Source: Ottelia alismoides (taxonomy: Eukaryota; Streptophyta; Magnoliopsida; Alismatales; Hydrocharitaceae). From it: DNA of 64,000 bases. The notes under the pieces were generated by a model. The model was given only the letters and a program-made list of their open reading frames with translations, had not been told where the DNA came from and ran no database searches. Each line of letters starts with the position of its first letter. Position 1 is the first letter of the stretch. A program made the position numbers and the translations under genes. The stretch is from positions 62,001 through 126,000 of the forward strand of contig JAZKJV010003122.1 in assembly GCA_037367405.1 (NCBI GenBank). Direction: 5' to 3'. Positions 44,609 to 56,800 of the stretch are shown here, one piece after another.

Positions 44609-45457
44609 CAATTGATGCTTTCGGAGCGTCTCTAGTACGGTGCGAAGATGAGACTCATGCTCATATTCATCATGAGAGTAGACTAGAACATCGTCAATGA
44701 ATGCGATTACAAATCTGTCCAAATGCAGACGGAAGACCCGGTTCATCAAATCCATGAATGCGGCAGGTGCATTCGTAAGCCCAAACGGCATCACCAAAAA
44801 CTCATAGTGGCCATATCTAGTACGGAATGCAGACTTCATCACATCGGCTTCCTTGATCATCAATTGATGATATCCCGACCACAGGTCAAACTTAGAGAAT
44901 ATTGTTGCTCCCTGCAACTGGTCAAATAGATCATCTATCTTGGGAAGTAAGTAATGGTTCTTGATCGTTCTCTTGTTCAACTGCCTATAGTCTATGCATA
45001 GTCTTAGGGATCCATCCTTCTTTCTCACGAAGAGGATTGGGGCTCCCCATGGTGACGTACTGGGACGGATGAATCCCTTCTCAAACAGCTCCTGTAACTG
45101 TACCTTGAGCTCCTTGAGCTCAGTTGGTGCCAACCTGTATGGAGGGATAGAAATCGGTTGTGTATCTGGCAATAGCGTGATCTCAAACTCTATCTCTCGT
45201 AGTGGCGGTAATCGAGGCAGTTCGTCTGGAAATACATCAGGGAACTCACGCACAACTCTGACATCCTCTATCATCTGATCCTGTGCCGCTGAGTCTACCA
45301 CGTAGGCAAGGTAGACTACACCCTGGGTAAGAAATTGTTGTGCCCTCAAGGAGGAGATGCACTCAATCCCGCCATCAGATGTGCATCCATCGAACTGAAA
45401 TGGCGGCACTCCAAGTAAGTGGAAGACCACCGTCTTTCCAAAACAGTCCAGGAACAT
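44609..45457 (-). pseudogene. G2 reverse transcriptase, first part
   Basis: Reading from 45457: [119 protein letters not shown] and the active site FIDDVLVYS (near 44690). One residue is unusual: FDLWSGYHQ for the common IDLRSGYHQ. The frame reaches KHQLYA, where Copia C was inserted. Upstream, a stop at 45458-45460 separates it from the protease. Confidence 0.9.
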
Positions 45458-45790
45458 GGTACCTCTCTAACCACCCAGAATGATGTCAAAATCCTATAAC
45501 TATATCGACAACGGAAACACAGGCATCTCAGGCCCACCTATCTGCACATCCACTTCCTCCACTACCTGGCGGATAATGAACAATTGGCCCCCTGGGCCCT
45601 TGATGTAGTACGAGGAAGCAACCTCCATCACTGACTTGCCCAATGTGGGTATCATACGATGTGCAAGGAAAGAATGTGTGGCCCCTGAATCAAACAATGC
45701 ATGTAAAGAAGTCCCATGGGTTGAACTCATACCTCTGACGAGCGATCCAGAAGCATGAGCATGCTCCTGTGTCACTGCATTCAGCTACCC
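45458..45790 (-). pseudogene. G2 aspartic protease
   Basis: From 45775: VRGMSSTHGTSLHALFDSGA, with the active site LFDSGATHSFLA near 45680, and then [21 protein letters not shown] shift and a stop near 45500 break it before the conserved LIVIDILDFDVILGMDWL-type segment (seen as DFDIILGG in another frame). It matches the protease of G1, and its DSGAT motif is complete here. Confidence 0.85.
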
Positions 45791-45899
45791 TCGTGGCGGG
45801 GCGCTAGATCCTGCAGCACTGACCGTCTGTTGTGGGGCTCGCTGGAAGTCACGACCACCTAGGTGGAATCCAGATCTTTGAAACTGGTTGGAAGATCCA

Positions 45900-46985
45900 T
45901 TTGGTCTTCCACTCTGCTATTGTTGCGCACCTGAGCTACTGGCACGCAAAGGGCATTGGGCCTTGAAGTGGCCCGGCTGTCTACAAAAGTAACAAGTGCG
46001 ACTGTCTACCTCTGACAAGCTCCAACCAGAAGTGGAATTGTCGCCCCCAAGTCCACGGTTCTGTTTCTGCATAGGGGGGCGAGAATAAACTGAACTACGT
46101 CCTGCCAAGGCATGTCCCAAGGTAGGTGTGAACCGGCTAACAGGTGTTGTTGTCGTTATCGGGGGGTGGCAGCGGTCTCTAGGAATTGAGAGAAGTCTCG
46201 TCTCACAACCCTACTAGGTTGAGGTATAGGCAACCGTGACTGACTCCTCTGTAAGCGGCGCTGTGTCGCCTCCCACTTTGTTGCTTTCTCCGCGGCCTCC
46301 TTAATGGAGGTGAGGTCCAAGGTAGATAGCTGCTCATGTACCTCCTCGCGCATTCCCCGGATGAACTTCTGCAAGTTCTCCTGGGGGTAGGCTGTTGTAG
46401 CGGGGGAATGGTGAGAGAGCTCTGTGTATCAGATCAGGTACTCTTGGGCCGTCATCGACCCCTGTCTCAACTTAGCAAACTGCCTCCTCTGATCTTCAAC
46501 GTAATGGTATGGGTAGAACTCTGCACGGAACTCATCAAAGAAGGTCTCCCACGTAATGGGTCCTGTCAAGTGCTCCTTGGTGGCATTCCACCACCGCTCC
46601 GCATATCCAGCCAATGGGTACTCTACAAATGGCACCCATGTGTCCTCAGGTGCACGTATCATTCTCAAAACTTTGACAACCTGTGACATCCATAGCTCAG
46701 CGTCGTCAGAGGTGGTGGTACCAAGGAACTGTGGTACCGCCACCCGATGGTATGCGTCGTATGTGCTTTGATGCTTCTGCAAGACATCCGCATCCTCTGG
46801 CTGCTCAGGCTCCAAGGAAAACTACAAGTTGACACTCTCCTCCCCGTCGTGAGACGGACGGTAGGAGGGGTCATCCTGTCGTTGGAGTTGTTGCTCCATT
46901 GCCTCTTGGAACTGCTGGATTCCCTAACCGTCTGTATAAGGAGAGCCATATGCTGCGCCACATCTGGATCCACGCGAGGCGGCAT
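45900..46985 (-). pseudogene. G2 gag with zinc knuckle
   Basis: The probable start is at 46985 (MPPRVDPDVAQHMALLIQTV). The Retrotrans_gag core is open at 46815-46429: FLGTTTSDDAELWMSQVVKV, MIRAPEDTWVPFVEYPLAGY, AERWWNATKEHLTGPITWET, FFDEFRAEFYPYHYVEDQRR. The end of the core (46374-46156) reads KFIRGMREEVHEQLSTLDLT, and the knuckle CYFCRQPGHFKAQC is at about 45965-46005. Stops at several places show that it is dead. It is the only chromovirus gag in the window; G1 lacks one. Confidence 0.88.
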
Positions 46986-47173
46986 GGTTCTGCAAAAAGG
47001 GCCAAGGCATTAATACTTATTTTTCTTAAGAGAAATATTATGAGAGACATGTGGACATAGATGCAATCATGTTGTTCTCATGTGGACTCGTGTTGGGTCA
47101 GAAGACCTTCACACTAACCAGTATTCGAACATCAATAAGGAATGATATGTGTGGAATGAAATGGAGTACCACT

Positions 47174-47185
47174 ACTCTGATACCA
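47174..47185 (-). other. Primer binding site of G2
   Basis: Plus strand ACTCTGATACCA, that is TGGTATCAGAGT on the element strand, three bases from the 5' LTR. Confidence 0.9.
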
Positions 47186-47188
47186 AGC

Positions 47189-48794
47189 TGTCAATCCCCT
47201 AGGATCCGGATACTCGGCAAATCAATCCACATTAACAGTCATTCACCCCTCGAATTCCGCCTTTGGTTTCCTCTCCAATGAAATGGACTCATTCTGTTGT
47301 ATTTTCCGCAACTCACCATTTAGAAACAAGAAACAAATCATAGCATGCAGTACATGTGTTCACGAGTGAGTAATTCACAGCACCTACGATTTTGGCTATT
47401 AGCCTAAATTAAACAATGCATCATGTTCTCTATACAACAAGGTGGAGACATGTACTTGCATCCGTATTAACAGAAGAACATCAGACAATCTATTTTGAAG
47501 TTGAAATGACAAAAGTTCATGGCACTAACACTATGAAAGGATACATGCAGACTTATTATGTTAAATTAATCGGAAGCACTCGAAGCCATTTCCAAGAAAC
47601 AAACTATCAAGGTGATAGTCGACCATCCAACAATATACCCAAAATACCTCGAAATGTATAAATACTTCGACCTGTAGAATGACAGGATTTTTTTTGAAAA
47701 GGTAGAATGACGGGATGAGATTGTGCTTTTTATTGTGCGTGATTTTTCTGGTAATGAGCTATATTTTCAGCTACATATTTTCCTTAAAATATGATGATAT
47801 TTTTTTAATTGTCTGATGACAAACTATCACTGAGAGGTCATTTGACTAATTGATGACAATAAAATACTTAAAACTAACACAACCCATATAATTGCTGAAC
47901 TACTCAAGCAGCCTTTGCATACACAAACATGAGGCAGATGCTGATCCAGAAGCAACAAGATACACAAACTTGGTGTGGATGCTAACGTGGCATGTCATTA
48001 ACTTCTTGGAGAGTATTTGAATATCTGGCTATGGTAGTAGTCAAGAAATCAATGATTACGGTAAACAGGTCCACATACTAAACTTGCAGATCATATGCTG
48101 TAAAATTTAACACGTCAGGCAATGCTTACATGCTGCTAGCAGGTGTGATTGGCAGGTCACGACCTGTTGTGTGGGTCTCATGATTTTCTAACTGAATTCG
48201 AGTAGCCCAAGGGCTAAAAACAGTACCCAAGGACAGATCTTTCAACATTGGAATTTTCACAACGTACAAGAAATTAAGTTCACAACCAACACTTGTACCA
48301 TGATCATCCCTAAGGCTCTAATGACCTTTGAATATAGGACTAGAAACTGTATGCAAACCGCAGCAAGGAGGAGGAGTATCGTACCTTCTCTACACGAGTG
48401 CAGCTTCGGGTCGTCGATCCGAGGTGCTCCGACGATCCTTGGTAAAGGAGAGGGAGGAGGAAGGGGCTAGAGGTCGAAAGGAAGAATGGTTTGGGCGTTT
48501 TGGACGAGGTTTCACGAAGGGGGAGGGCTGGGTTCATATGGTACAACCCGGATTCGGATCCGGGTTCGGATCCGAATTTGACTTGTACCCCTCCTCGCTA
48601 AAATGGACATAACTCGGGCTCCCGCAGTCGGATTTTCGCGTTCTTGGACTCGTTGGAAAGCTATCGACGAGCTCTACGCAATGGATTGCTCAAATAATTT
48701 TTTTTGGACACTGGGATAAAAGCATATTTTTAATTAAGCACAGATCCAGCTGGATTTTGCAGTTAAGTCCCTACTCGGGTTTTGAGGTTTCACA
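47189..48794 (-). repeat. 5' LTR of chromovirus G2
   Basis: 1606 bp, TGTCAATCCCC to GGTTTCACA, followed by ATTAT. It contains a small purine-rich island (about 48350-48540), also present in the 3' LTR. Confidence 0.93.
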
Positions 48795-50363
48795 ATTATT
48801 CTATTCTAAAAAATGGATCCGACCAGTACACTCGAGTTATACTAGGAGAGAGCATTTCCTTGACATAAAATACGCTGATTAGTAAACCAAGCCATCATAC
48901 GATTCATACCCGGACTAGACACCTTCACCGTTCCGATTGAGAACAATACAAAATAATGACAATGTACTTGTGGTTTTAGTGATCAACTTTGATGACCGGC
49001 AATATACTATACAATAATCACTCAAAAATATTAGGCATCTTAAAACAATTTTGAGATCCCAATATTTTTAAGCATATCAAACAACCATGTTTTGCATGTA
49101 AAAGTTGTCCTACAACTATTGTAGGATAAACAAGGATTTTCATCAAACATACAATCAATGGGCAATGACGTTTAATCAATTATTTTCATAAAGATTAGGC
49201 ATCGAATTAATCAAGATAAATTCATAATTCTATGATTTCCATCGAATGATAAATACATTAAGCAAAGAGAGTTGATGATCTAATCATCATCCGACCCATC
49301 TCCATTAAATACGGAATATCTAGATCATCAAAAAAATATGGAATATCTAGGGGAAACGGAGCCGAAATCGCATGAAATAAATCTAAGTGGTTTGTTGATT
49401 TGATTCTATACTTAATACTAGTGTTTATTTCAAGTTTCATGATGGGAAACAGTAAGCAAAAATCATTTTCTTACAGATCCGTGAATATATGCAAAAATAA
49501 TATCACGACAGGAACTTTTCGAATTTCATTTATACACTTTGGGTACCAATAAAAGGCTACTGTTTTGGGACATATTTAAACATTCTAAATACATTTAATA
49601 ACCAAAAAACACATCTAAACAATATACAAACAGTAGGTTTGATTCGTAACAAGATAAATGAAGTAAATAAAAAATGAACGGTGAAAAACAAATGAAGTAA
49701 ACAAAATAAATGAACGGTGAAAAATAAGCATTCCAGATTCATGATTCCAGAACATGCTGAAAATTGATTTTCAAATGCAGACTTTGATTCATAACAAGAT
49801 GATAGCATAATTGGACTCTTACACAGGCACCCAAACAAAGATAAATCTAATTGGAACTATTAAACCAAATATCTAAAATAAGGAATGTGAGATAGGAAAA
49901 GGACGGAGAGGGTTGACGAGTACTAGGGAGGGAGTGAAGGGGCTGGGAAGGATGGGGAATGGAGAGGGGCTTATAGAGTTGCTAGTGAGAAAGAAGAAGA
50001 TGAGATGGGGAATTGGGAGAGGGAGCCAAGGAGGGATAGAAGAAAACTAAGAGGAGAGGGAGAGCGAGGAGGGTTGCCGGGTTGCTGGAGAGAAGACGAG
50101 GGGAGCTGGGGAAAGATAGAAAAAGAGGCATGAGCTGGAGGGATGCAGGAAGGCCGAGGAAAGGAGGCGAAAGCTGTGAGAGGGGAGGAAGAAGGAAAGG
50201 GAGGGGAGAAGAAATCGAAATGAGAGGAGAGGGAGAAGGTAAGGCATGTATGGGTTTTCTTTCTTCTTCGGATCTACCATCTACTCTTCCCTTAGTGTCC
50301 CTTTTATAGCAGGGTTGCCCCCTTTAAAAATACAAAAAAAACTCAAAATTACATGGGTAGCAC
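48795..50363. other. Unassigned DNA between G2 and LINE L5
   Basis: The AT-rich part (48800-49860) shows no element ends and no protein that I recognise. The part at 49895-50245 is strongly purine-rich on the plus strand (repeated GGGAG/GAGAGG), which is pyrimidine-rich on the minus strand. Just beyond it, on the minus strand, stands a TATA box. This could be a promoter with a CT-rich leader, of a host gene or of another element; the downstream DNA is interrupted by G2. Confidence 0.4.
50301..50308 (-). promoter_or_regulatory. TATA box (TATAAAAG) facing left
   Basis: Minus-strand TATAAAAGGGAC is followed by about 55 bases and then some 350 bases of CT-rich sequence, a layout typical of plant promoters with pyrimidine-rich leaders. 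No coding sequence is recognised downstream, so its use is uncertain. Confidence 0.4.
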
Positions 50364-50660
50364 CATTTTTTTTGAATGAAATATGGGTGATCTCCCAAGC
50401 TGGGACCCACCTCACCAAACAAATACATATTAAAAAATAAAAGTAAAACTTTCAACTTTTAGACTCATACAATCTAACTCACCACTACCCAACTCTGTAT
50501 ACCACAATTCAGTACATCAAGCTCGCCACAACACACCCAACACCCTAACGTGCTCAACCACATTTTCAAAGTAGAATCTCTGCCCCCTTGAAGACATTAT
50601 TTCTGGCGCACCAGATAGCCTAAACCACCGCAAAAGAAAATGTGATGTCGTCTTGCTCAT
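50364..50660 (-). pseudogene. 3' end of LINE L5
   Basis: The minus strand shows the last part of a LINE (FAVVQAIWCARNNVF, KGAEILL-like, near 50575-50640), then a trailer ending TTTCATTCAAAAAAAATGG with an eight-A tail (50364-50371). It is separated from the rest of L5 by LINE L4. Confidence 0.6.
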
Positions 50661-51455
50661 TTTTTTTGAAGACCAAAAGAGGGGGTAGCACGCTAAGGAG
50701 CCCTCCCCAAAATATTAATTAAAGGAAAAGAAAAGAAAAGAGTACAAAGGAAGAAAAAATCACAATAAAGACCAGCCCTCCACAAAGGCCTTGGACTGAA
50801 AAAAAAAACATTCTGTAAAAACCTTTGTCCCGAGAACACAAGAGCATTTCTGGCCAACCAAATACTCCAAAACAAAGACAGCAGGCCCAGCAACTCCAAC
50901 CGCAGCCGCAGACGAGCCGAACGCAGCGATCCCCAAAATTCGTCGAAGGACCTCGAGCAGACCCAGCCAAGGCCAAGGTCGTCCCATAATCGGGCAGTGC
51001 AAGAACAAGTGAAGAATAGATGGTCCACCGATTCGATGCCCACTCCGCATAGATAGCAGGATTCAGAAATAGAGCCAAAGAACCACGCGCAACGGTCCCG
51101 AGTCATCAAACGCTTGCGCCTGAAAAGCTACAAAAAAAAACCAATCCGCTCTGGAAGATGAAGACTCCGTAACAAGGTACAATCCCCCGTAAGGATCTCA
51201 GAGAGAGTGGGAGGAGGCCTGCGAATCGCCGCGTATGCCTTCCTGACCGAAAATGAAGATCCCCTTCAAACCCAGTAGTCTCTGCCCCCCTGGGGCCCTC
51301 AAAGGAAGCTAAAGAGTCACACATACGAAGGAACTCCTCGAGCCTTTAATCTGAAAAGTTTGCGCAAAAACGAGGCATCCATTGCTGCATTGCCGCAGAT
51401 CAATCTGATCGCATTGCCCATTGCCATATATCAATCTGATATCCCTTCAGAAAGT
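50661..51455 (-). mobile_element. LINE L4, 5'-truncated (zf-RVT end)
   Basis: From about 51440 down: QQWMPRFCANFSD, LEEFLRMCDSLASFEGPRGA, SFSVRKAYAAIRRPPP-like frames, then RKRLMTRDRCAWFFG and the zinc finger CYLCGVGIESVDHLFFTCSC, FWSIWLARNALVFSGQ. The trailer GGGGAGGGCTCCTTAGCGTG ends in TTCAAAAAAAA at 50661-50668. The 5' border and target duplication are not clear to me; the sequence next to the TRIM may belong to L4 or L5. Confidence 0.7.
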
Positions 51456-51460
51456 GGTTG

Positions 51461-52600
51461 TGTAACATCCCGGGCTTAGGTCCCCGGTCCGTTATCGAGG
51501 AAAACTGACCCTGACAACTTGTTGGGTTCGGACTCAGATGGATACGTTTGCTACCACCAAAATGCTTAAGCCCAAGTTGTCAAGTAGTAATCCTCACCAC
51601 TTATAAACCACACCCACACTTCGTAAGTTTAAGGTATGGCACTTTGTTGGGGTTGGGGTGTTACAACCTCCCCTACTTATATTCGCAACGTCCTCGTTGC
51701 GACATGGTCCATCACTTATTTCCAGTGACAGTGGCGACTGCACGCTCTGGGTAGCCATTTTCTCCTACCTCTTTGTAGGGGTGGCTCCATCTTTCGGGTA
51801 GCGCTTTCCACTATCAGAGAAAAATTGGCTTTGATACCATTTGTAACATCCCGAGCTTAGGTCCCCGGTCCGTTATCGAGGAAAACTGGCCCTGACAATG
51901 TGTTGGGTATGACCCCAGATGGACCCGTTGGCAACCATCCAAAATGCTTAAGCCCAAGTTGTCAAGTAGTAATCCTCACCACTTATAAAACACACCCACA
52001 CTTCGTGAGTTTAAGGTATGGCACTTTGTTTGGGGTTGGGGTGTTACAACTCGCGAAGTGTGAGTGTGGTTTATAAGTGGTGGGGATTACTACTTGATAA
52101 CTTGGTCTTAAGCATTTTAGGTGGTTGTCAACAGGTCCATTTGGACCCGAACCCAACAAGTTGTCAGGGCCAGTTTTCCTCGATAACGGACCGGGAACCT
52201 AAGCCCGGGACGTTACAAATGGTATCAGAGCCAATTTTCCTCTGATAGTGGAAAGGGCTACCCGAGAGGTGGAGCCACCCCTACAAAGAGGTAGCAGGAA
52301 ATGGCTACCCGGAGCGTGCAGCCGCCACTGTCACTGGGAATAAGTGATTGGCCATGTCGCAACGAGGACGTTGCGAATATAAGTGGGGGAGGTTGTAACA
52401 CCCCAACCCCAAACAAAGTGTCATACCTAAAACTCACGAAGTGTGGGTGTGGTTTATAAGTGGTGGGGATTACTACTTGACAACTTGGGCTTAAGCATTT
52501 TGGGTGGTTGTCAATGAGTCCATTTGGGCTCGAACCCAACAAGTTGTCAGGGCCAGTTTTCCTCGATAACGGACCGGGGACCTAAGCCCGGGACGTTACA
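51461..52600. mobile_element. Inverted pair of TRIM elements with a shared target duplication
   Basis: Four copies of a roughly 207-bp LTR: a 51461-51665 (minus), b 51842-52048 (minus), c 52049-52217 (plus, first about 40 bp missing), d 52394-52600 (plus). Between a and b, and between c and d, lies the same internal segment of about 176 bp, with a primer site TGGTATCAGAGCC (52220-52232; in the other unit TGGTATCAAAGCC on the minus strand) and a PPT (AAGTGGGGGAGG, near 52381-52392). LTRs start TGTAACACCCCAACC and end GTTACA. GGTTG flanks the whole pair (51456-51460, 52601-52605), not each unit. There is no coding capacity. Confidence 0.9.
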
Positions 52601-52605
52601 GGTTG

Positions 52606-53696
52606 CATCACGACTATCCAGCCATGTCGCACCAGTTCTGACCCGGACCTCCGTCGCGGGCACGCGAATAATAAGTGATGCACATCCTCTCCACTGCACC
52701 GCATCTGTCACACCCAATCTCCTCCGTACCCAACAGGAGTCCTCACCAATGGCAAACCAAATCGTCTGAACTGCCCCAAATACGAACCACCCACTTCATC
52801 ATAAAATCCTTGTTCATCTCCCTCATCCGCAACACCCCGAGCCCGTCCTTTCCCTTTAACACAGTCACCATATCCCATCCCACCAAATGAACGCCCTTCT
52901 TCCCCTGTCGAGCATCAGCCCAAAAGAACCTCCTCATTAAGACGTTGATCTTTTTCTGCACACCCACGGGCAATGCACGCATAGAGAAGAACACCAGAAT
53001 CGTAGAGAGAACATGCTTCAACAAGACCATCTTCCCACCTCTAGACAGCATCGTCACTTTATATCCCGCCAGCTTCAGCTCCAGTCATTCTAACAAGATC
53101 CTCCAGTCCCTAGACTTCGGCTTACCCGCCACCAGAGGAAGCACCAAGTACGTAATGGGCAACGAGGCAGTCGGGCATCCCAGAATTCCCTCGACATGGC
53201 TTTGCTCCCCATCCGAAAGACCAAAGGAAACCACCACAGACTTCTCCATGTTCAACACGAGCTCGGAAACATCAACAAAAGCACCCATAATAAATGACGC
53301 TCGCCGAATCTTTTCTGGGTCATCCTCATTGAAAAGCACAATATCATCCGCATACTGTAATAGTGGGATGGATATCTCCTCCTTGTAAAAACCAGCACAC
53401 CAGTTTCCCTCAACTGCCAGCCTCATCATAACACCAAGAGCATCGACCACCAACACGAACAAGAGCAGGGCTAATGGGCACCCCCGTTCAATACCCCGTT
53501 GCTGCTGGAAAAAACCCCCTCCACCTACCATTAACAAGCACCGCTAGGGAACATGTAGGAACGCATCTTTTGATCCACGCAATCCACAACCCCGAAAAGC
53601 CCCTCTTCTCCAGCGACGCCCATAGAAATCGCCAGTCCATACAATCATATGCATTTGCAAAATCAATCTTCCAAAGCATGCCTTTGGTCATGCATC
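52606..53696 (-). pseudogene. LINE L5 reverse transcriptase (palm, thumb, part of zf-RVT)
   Basis: From 53691: MTKGMLWKIDFANAYDCMDW, RFLWASLEKRGFSGLW, then in the next frame VNGRWRGFFP and RGIERGCPLALLLFVLVVDA, the active site LLQYADDIVLFNEDD (near 53345, catalytic pair kept), then GAFVDVSELVLNMEKSVVVS, the thumb MLSRGGKMVLLKHVLSTI and GVHLVGWDMVTVLKGKDGLG. After IWGSSDDL (52750) the reading jumps to LLGTEEIGCDRCGAVERMCI, so the middle of the C-terminal region is deleted. Copia D was inserted at the 5' side; the upstream part continues at 62858. Confidence 0.88.
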
Positions 53697-53853
53697 TGTT
53701 GGAAGAAAAATAAGAGATGGTTTATTTCTGAGAACCCTAGGCTCTCTTATATAGAGGAGAGACCTATGGGTAAATTACATAAGGCGGAAAAAACAGAAAT
53801 ACAAATAAGCAAACGATACTTATAGAATATAGAAATACATAAATATCTCTACA
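53697..53853 (-). repeat. 3' LTR and adjoining PPT of element D
   Basis: 157 bp, TG...CA; the PPT complement CTCCCCCTCAAG follows at 53854-53865. Confidence 0.93.
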
Positions 53854-53869
53854 CTCCCCCTCAAGATGG

Positions 53870-56800
53870 AGCATAGATATCAATCATGCTCAGCTTGGAC
53901 GAACACTTCTGGAATGGTCCTCTGAGTAATGGCTTGGTAAGGATATCTGTTGTTTGCTCCCCAAAACTAACATGAGAAGTAGAAATCAAACCTTTCTAAA
54001 TCGTATCTCTGGTATAGAGACAATCTACCTCGATATGTTTTGTTCTCTCATGGAACGTTGGGTTGTTTGCAATAAATAGAGCAGCCTGGTTATCACAATG
54101 TAACTCTATGGGTAGAGGAACCTCTATATGCAAGTCAACTAATACTGCTCGAATCCACATCATTTCTGTACTTGCTTGCATCATAGCCCTGTATTCGGAT
54201 TTAGCACTTGATCTCGCTACAACTGTTTGTTTCTTGCTTTTCCAAGAAACAAGAGAAACTGCCAACAAACACTGCAAAACCCGAAGTCGATTTTCTATCT
54301 TTAGGACAACCTGCATAGTCTGCGTCAGCATATGCGGATACAGAGAGAGTTTCTCCTTTCTTAAAGAGTAATCCTGCACCTGGAGACGACTTTAGATATC
54401 TCAATATCATGTATACAACATCCATATGTACTTGTCGAGGCTACTCCATGAACTGACTCACTCGGCTCACTGCAAAGGCGATATCTGATCTGGTGATTGT
54501 AACATAAAGAAGTTTTCCCACCATCTCTCTGTATCTTCTCTTGTCGACTTCATCTGTATCATCATCATATAGCTTCATGCTAGGATCCATAGGAGTAGTA
54601 GAAGGTCGACACCCGACCATGCCCGTTTCTGCAAGCATGTCTCTAACATACTTTCTTTGGGTCATCACAAGACCCTGTGCATTTTTAGCAAATTCCAACC
54701 CTAAGAAATACCTTAGGGTACCCAGGTCCTTAGTCACAAATTGACTGCCCAGAAAATCTTTTGCCATCTTAATTCCCTGCTCATCATCTCTTACAATAAC
54801 TATATCATCAACATAAACCATGATAGCAACTGTACCTCTGGATGTTCTCTGCACAAACAAGGAGTGATCTGCATTTGACCTCTTGAACCCCTGTCATTCA
54901 ATCAGATCTGAAAGCTTTTGGAACCATGCCCTAAGGCTCTGTTTAAGGCCATATATTGCCTTATGGAGCCTACAAACTTGTTGACACTCCCCCTCAGCAG
55001 CAAACCCCGGAAGCTGCTGCATATAGACCTCCTCCTTTAGGTCTCCATACAAAAATGCATTTTTAACATCAAGTTGGAATAAGGGCCGGTCACGTAGCAC
55101 AACAACTAAAAGGAGAACACGCAAAGTGGAACGTCGAGCAATCGGGGAGAACGTGTCCATGTAATCAATTCCATAGGTCTGCATAAAACCACGTACCACC
55201 AACCTTGCTTTGTAACGATCAAGGCTCCCATCTGCATGGTGTTTAACAGTAAACACCCATTTACAACTGACAACAGACGCTCCAGGAGGAGGAGAAACTA
55301 GACTCCAGGTGCCGTGGGACTGCAAAGCGGCCATTTCCTCTTCCATAGCGAGACGCCATCTGCTATCTCGCAATGCATCCTGGTAAGTCTGTGGAATTTC
55401 CACGGCAGATAAAGCAACTGCAAATTTCTGGAACTCCCCTTTAAGACGATGAAAGGAAACCTGAGAAGCAAGCAGATAGGTTGCACAAGTACGCCTCTGC
55501 TTCCTAATGGCAATAGGTACGTCCAGGTTGTCAAGAACCTCATCCTGCACTGATCCCTATATAGAAACATCTCCAGAGCCATCGTTAGAAACCATGTTAT
55601 CAAAACAAACCTGGGGCATGCTAGTTGACTGGCAATGACCATAAGCAGAAGGTGGACGACTAGAATAGAAATTTGGTAATGGTGGAACCACGGTCACGGG
55701 CATCTGAGGTGGTGGAGGTGGTGGTGGTGGTGGTGGTGGAGGTGGTGGTTGTATGACTGGTACCAGAGATAACTGACTCGTAGGAGGAGGTGACATGTAG
55801 ATCTCAATATCAGATTCGAGAGTGGTCATTCCGTCATTTGTAGAAGAGAAAAACGTCACAGATTCAAAGAATGTAACATCGGCGCTAACAAAATATTTTC
55901 CACGAACAGGATCAAAGCAATGATATCCCTTCTGAGTTCTGGAGTACCCTACAAACACGCATTTGACAGCCCTGGGAGAGAGCTTATCAAGACCTGGAGC
56001 CGACTGGTGGACAAACGCGACAGAGCCAAATACACGGGGCGTAAGAGAGAACTCGTCCTTCTCAGGAAAGGCTATAGAGAAAGGAGTCTTCTCACCCAAA
56101 ACAGACGAGGGCATGCGGTTGACTAGATAACAAGCTGTGAGACCTGCATCACCCCAAAATGAATGTGGAGCACGACTCTGAATAAGTAGGGTCCGAGTAA
56201 TATCCAGTAGATGACGATGTTTCCGCTCTGCAACACCGTTTTCTTGTGAAGTGTAAGCACATGATGTTTGATGAAGTATACCACGGGAGGAAAAGAAGGA
56301 AAGAGTACGAGTACAAAACTCCTTAGCATTGTCAGAACGCACAATTTTCACAGTAGAAGAGAAAACATTTTGAACTTCATTGATGAATGTTTGGATCACA
56401 TTTCCTACTTCAGATTTATTCTTTAATAAATACACCCAAGACAAGCGAGAAAAACCATCTACTGCAACAAGATAAAACATGTGTCCCTGATGATCAGGTA
56501 CACGACTGAGACCCCAAATATCAATATGGACTAGCTCAAAAAGAGAGCTATTGCTCCGACTCTGACAACTCGGGAAAGTGGACCTATGATGCTTTCCCAA
56601 CTGACACGCCTTGCACTGGAAGGACGTCCTTGGAGAAATATGTGGCAAAATACGACACATCTTCTGAAGAGGTAGATGACCAAAACGGAGATGCCAGGTA
56701 TATGGAGAGGCTGATCCTGTAAAGTGAAGTGATGTGCCGACATAGGGAGTACGGACCAGACGATAGAGACCATTCTGCTCACAGCCACCCCCAATCACTT

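Larger units (their letters stand above)
34057..48794 (-). mobile_element. Ty3/Gypsy chromovirus G2, carrying LINE L2 and Copia C
   Basis: LTRs at 34057-35591 (3') and 47189-48794 (5') begin (A/T)GTCAA and end GGTTTCACA. The target duplication ATTAT is at 34052-34056 and 48795-48799. The primer site, gag, PR, RT, RH, INT, intron and chromodomain run right to left. It is split by Copia C in RT and by LINE L2 in integrase, and it has stops of its own. Visible LTR differences include indels (1535 versus 1606 bp), so it is old. Confidence 0.95.
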
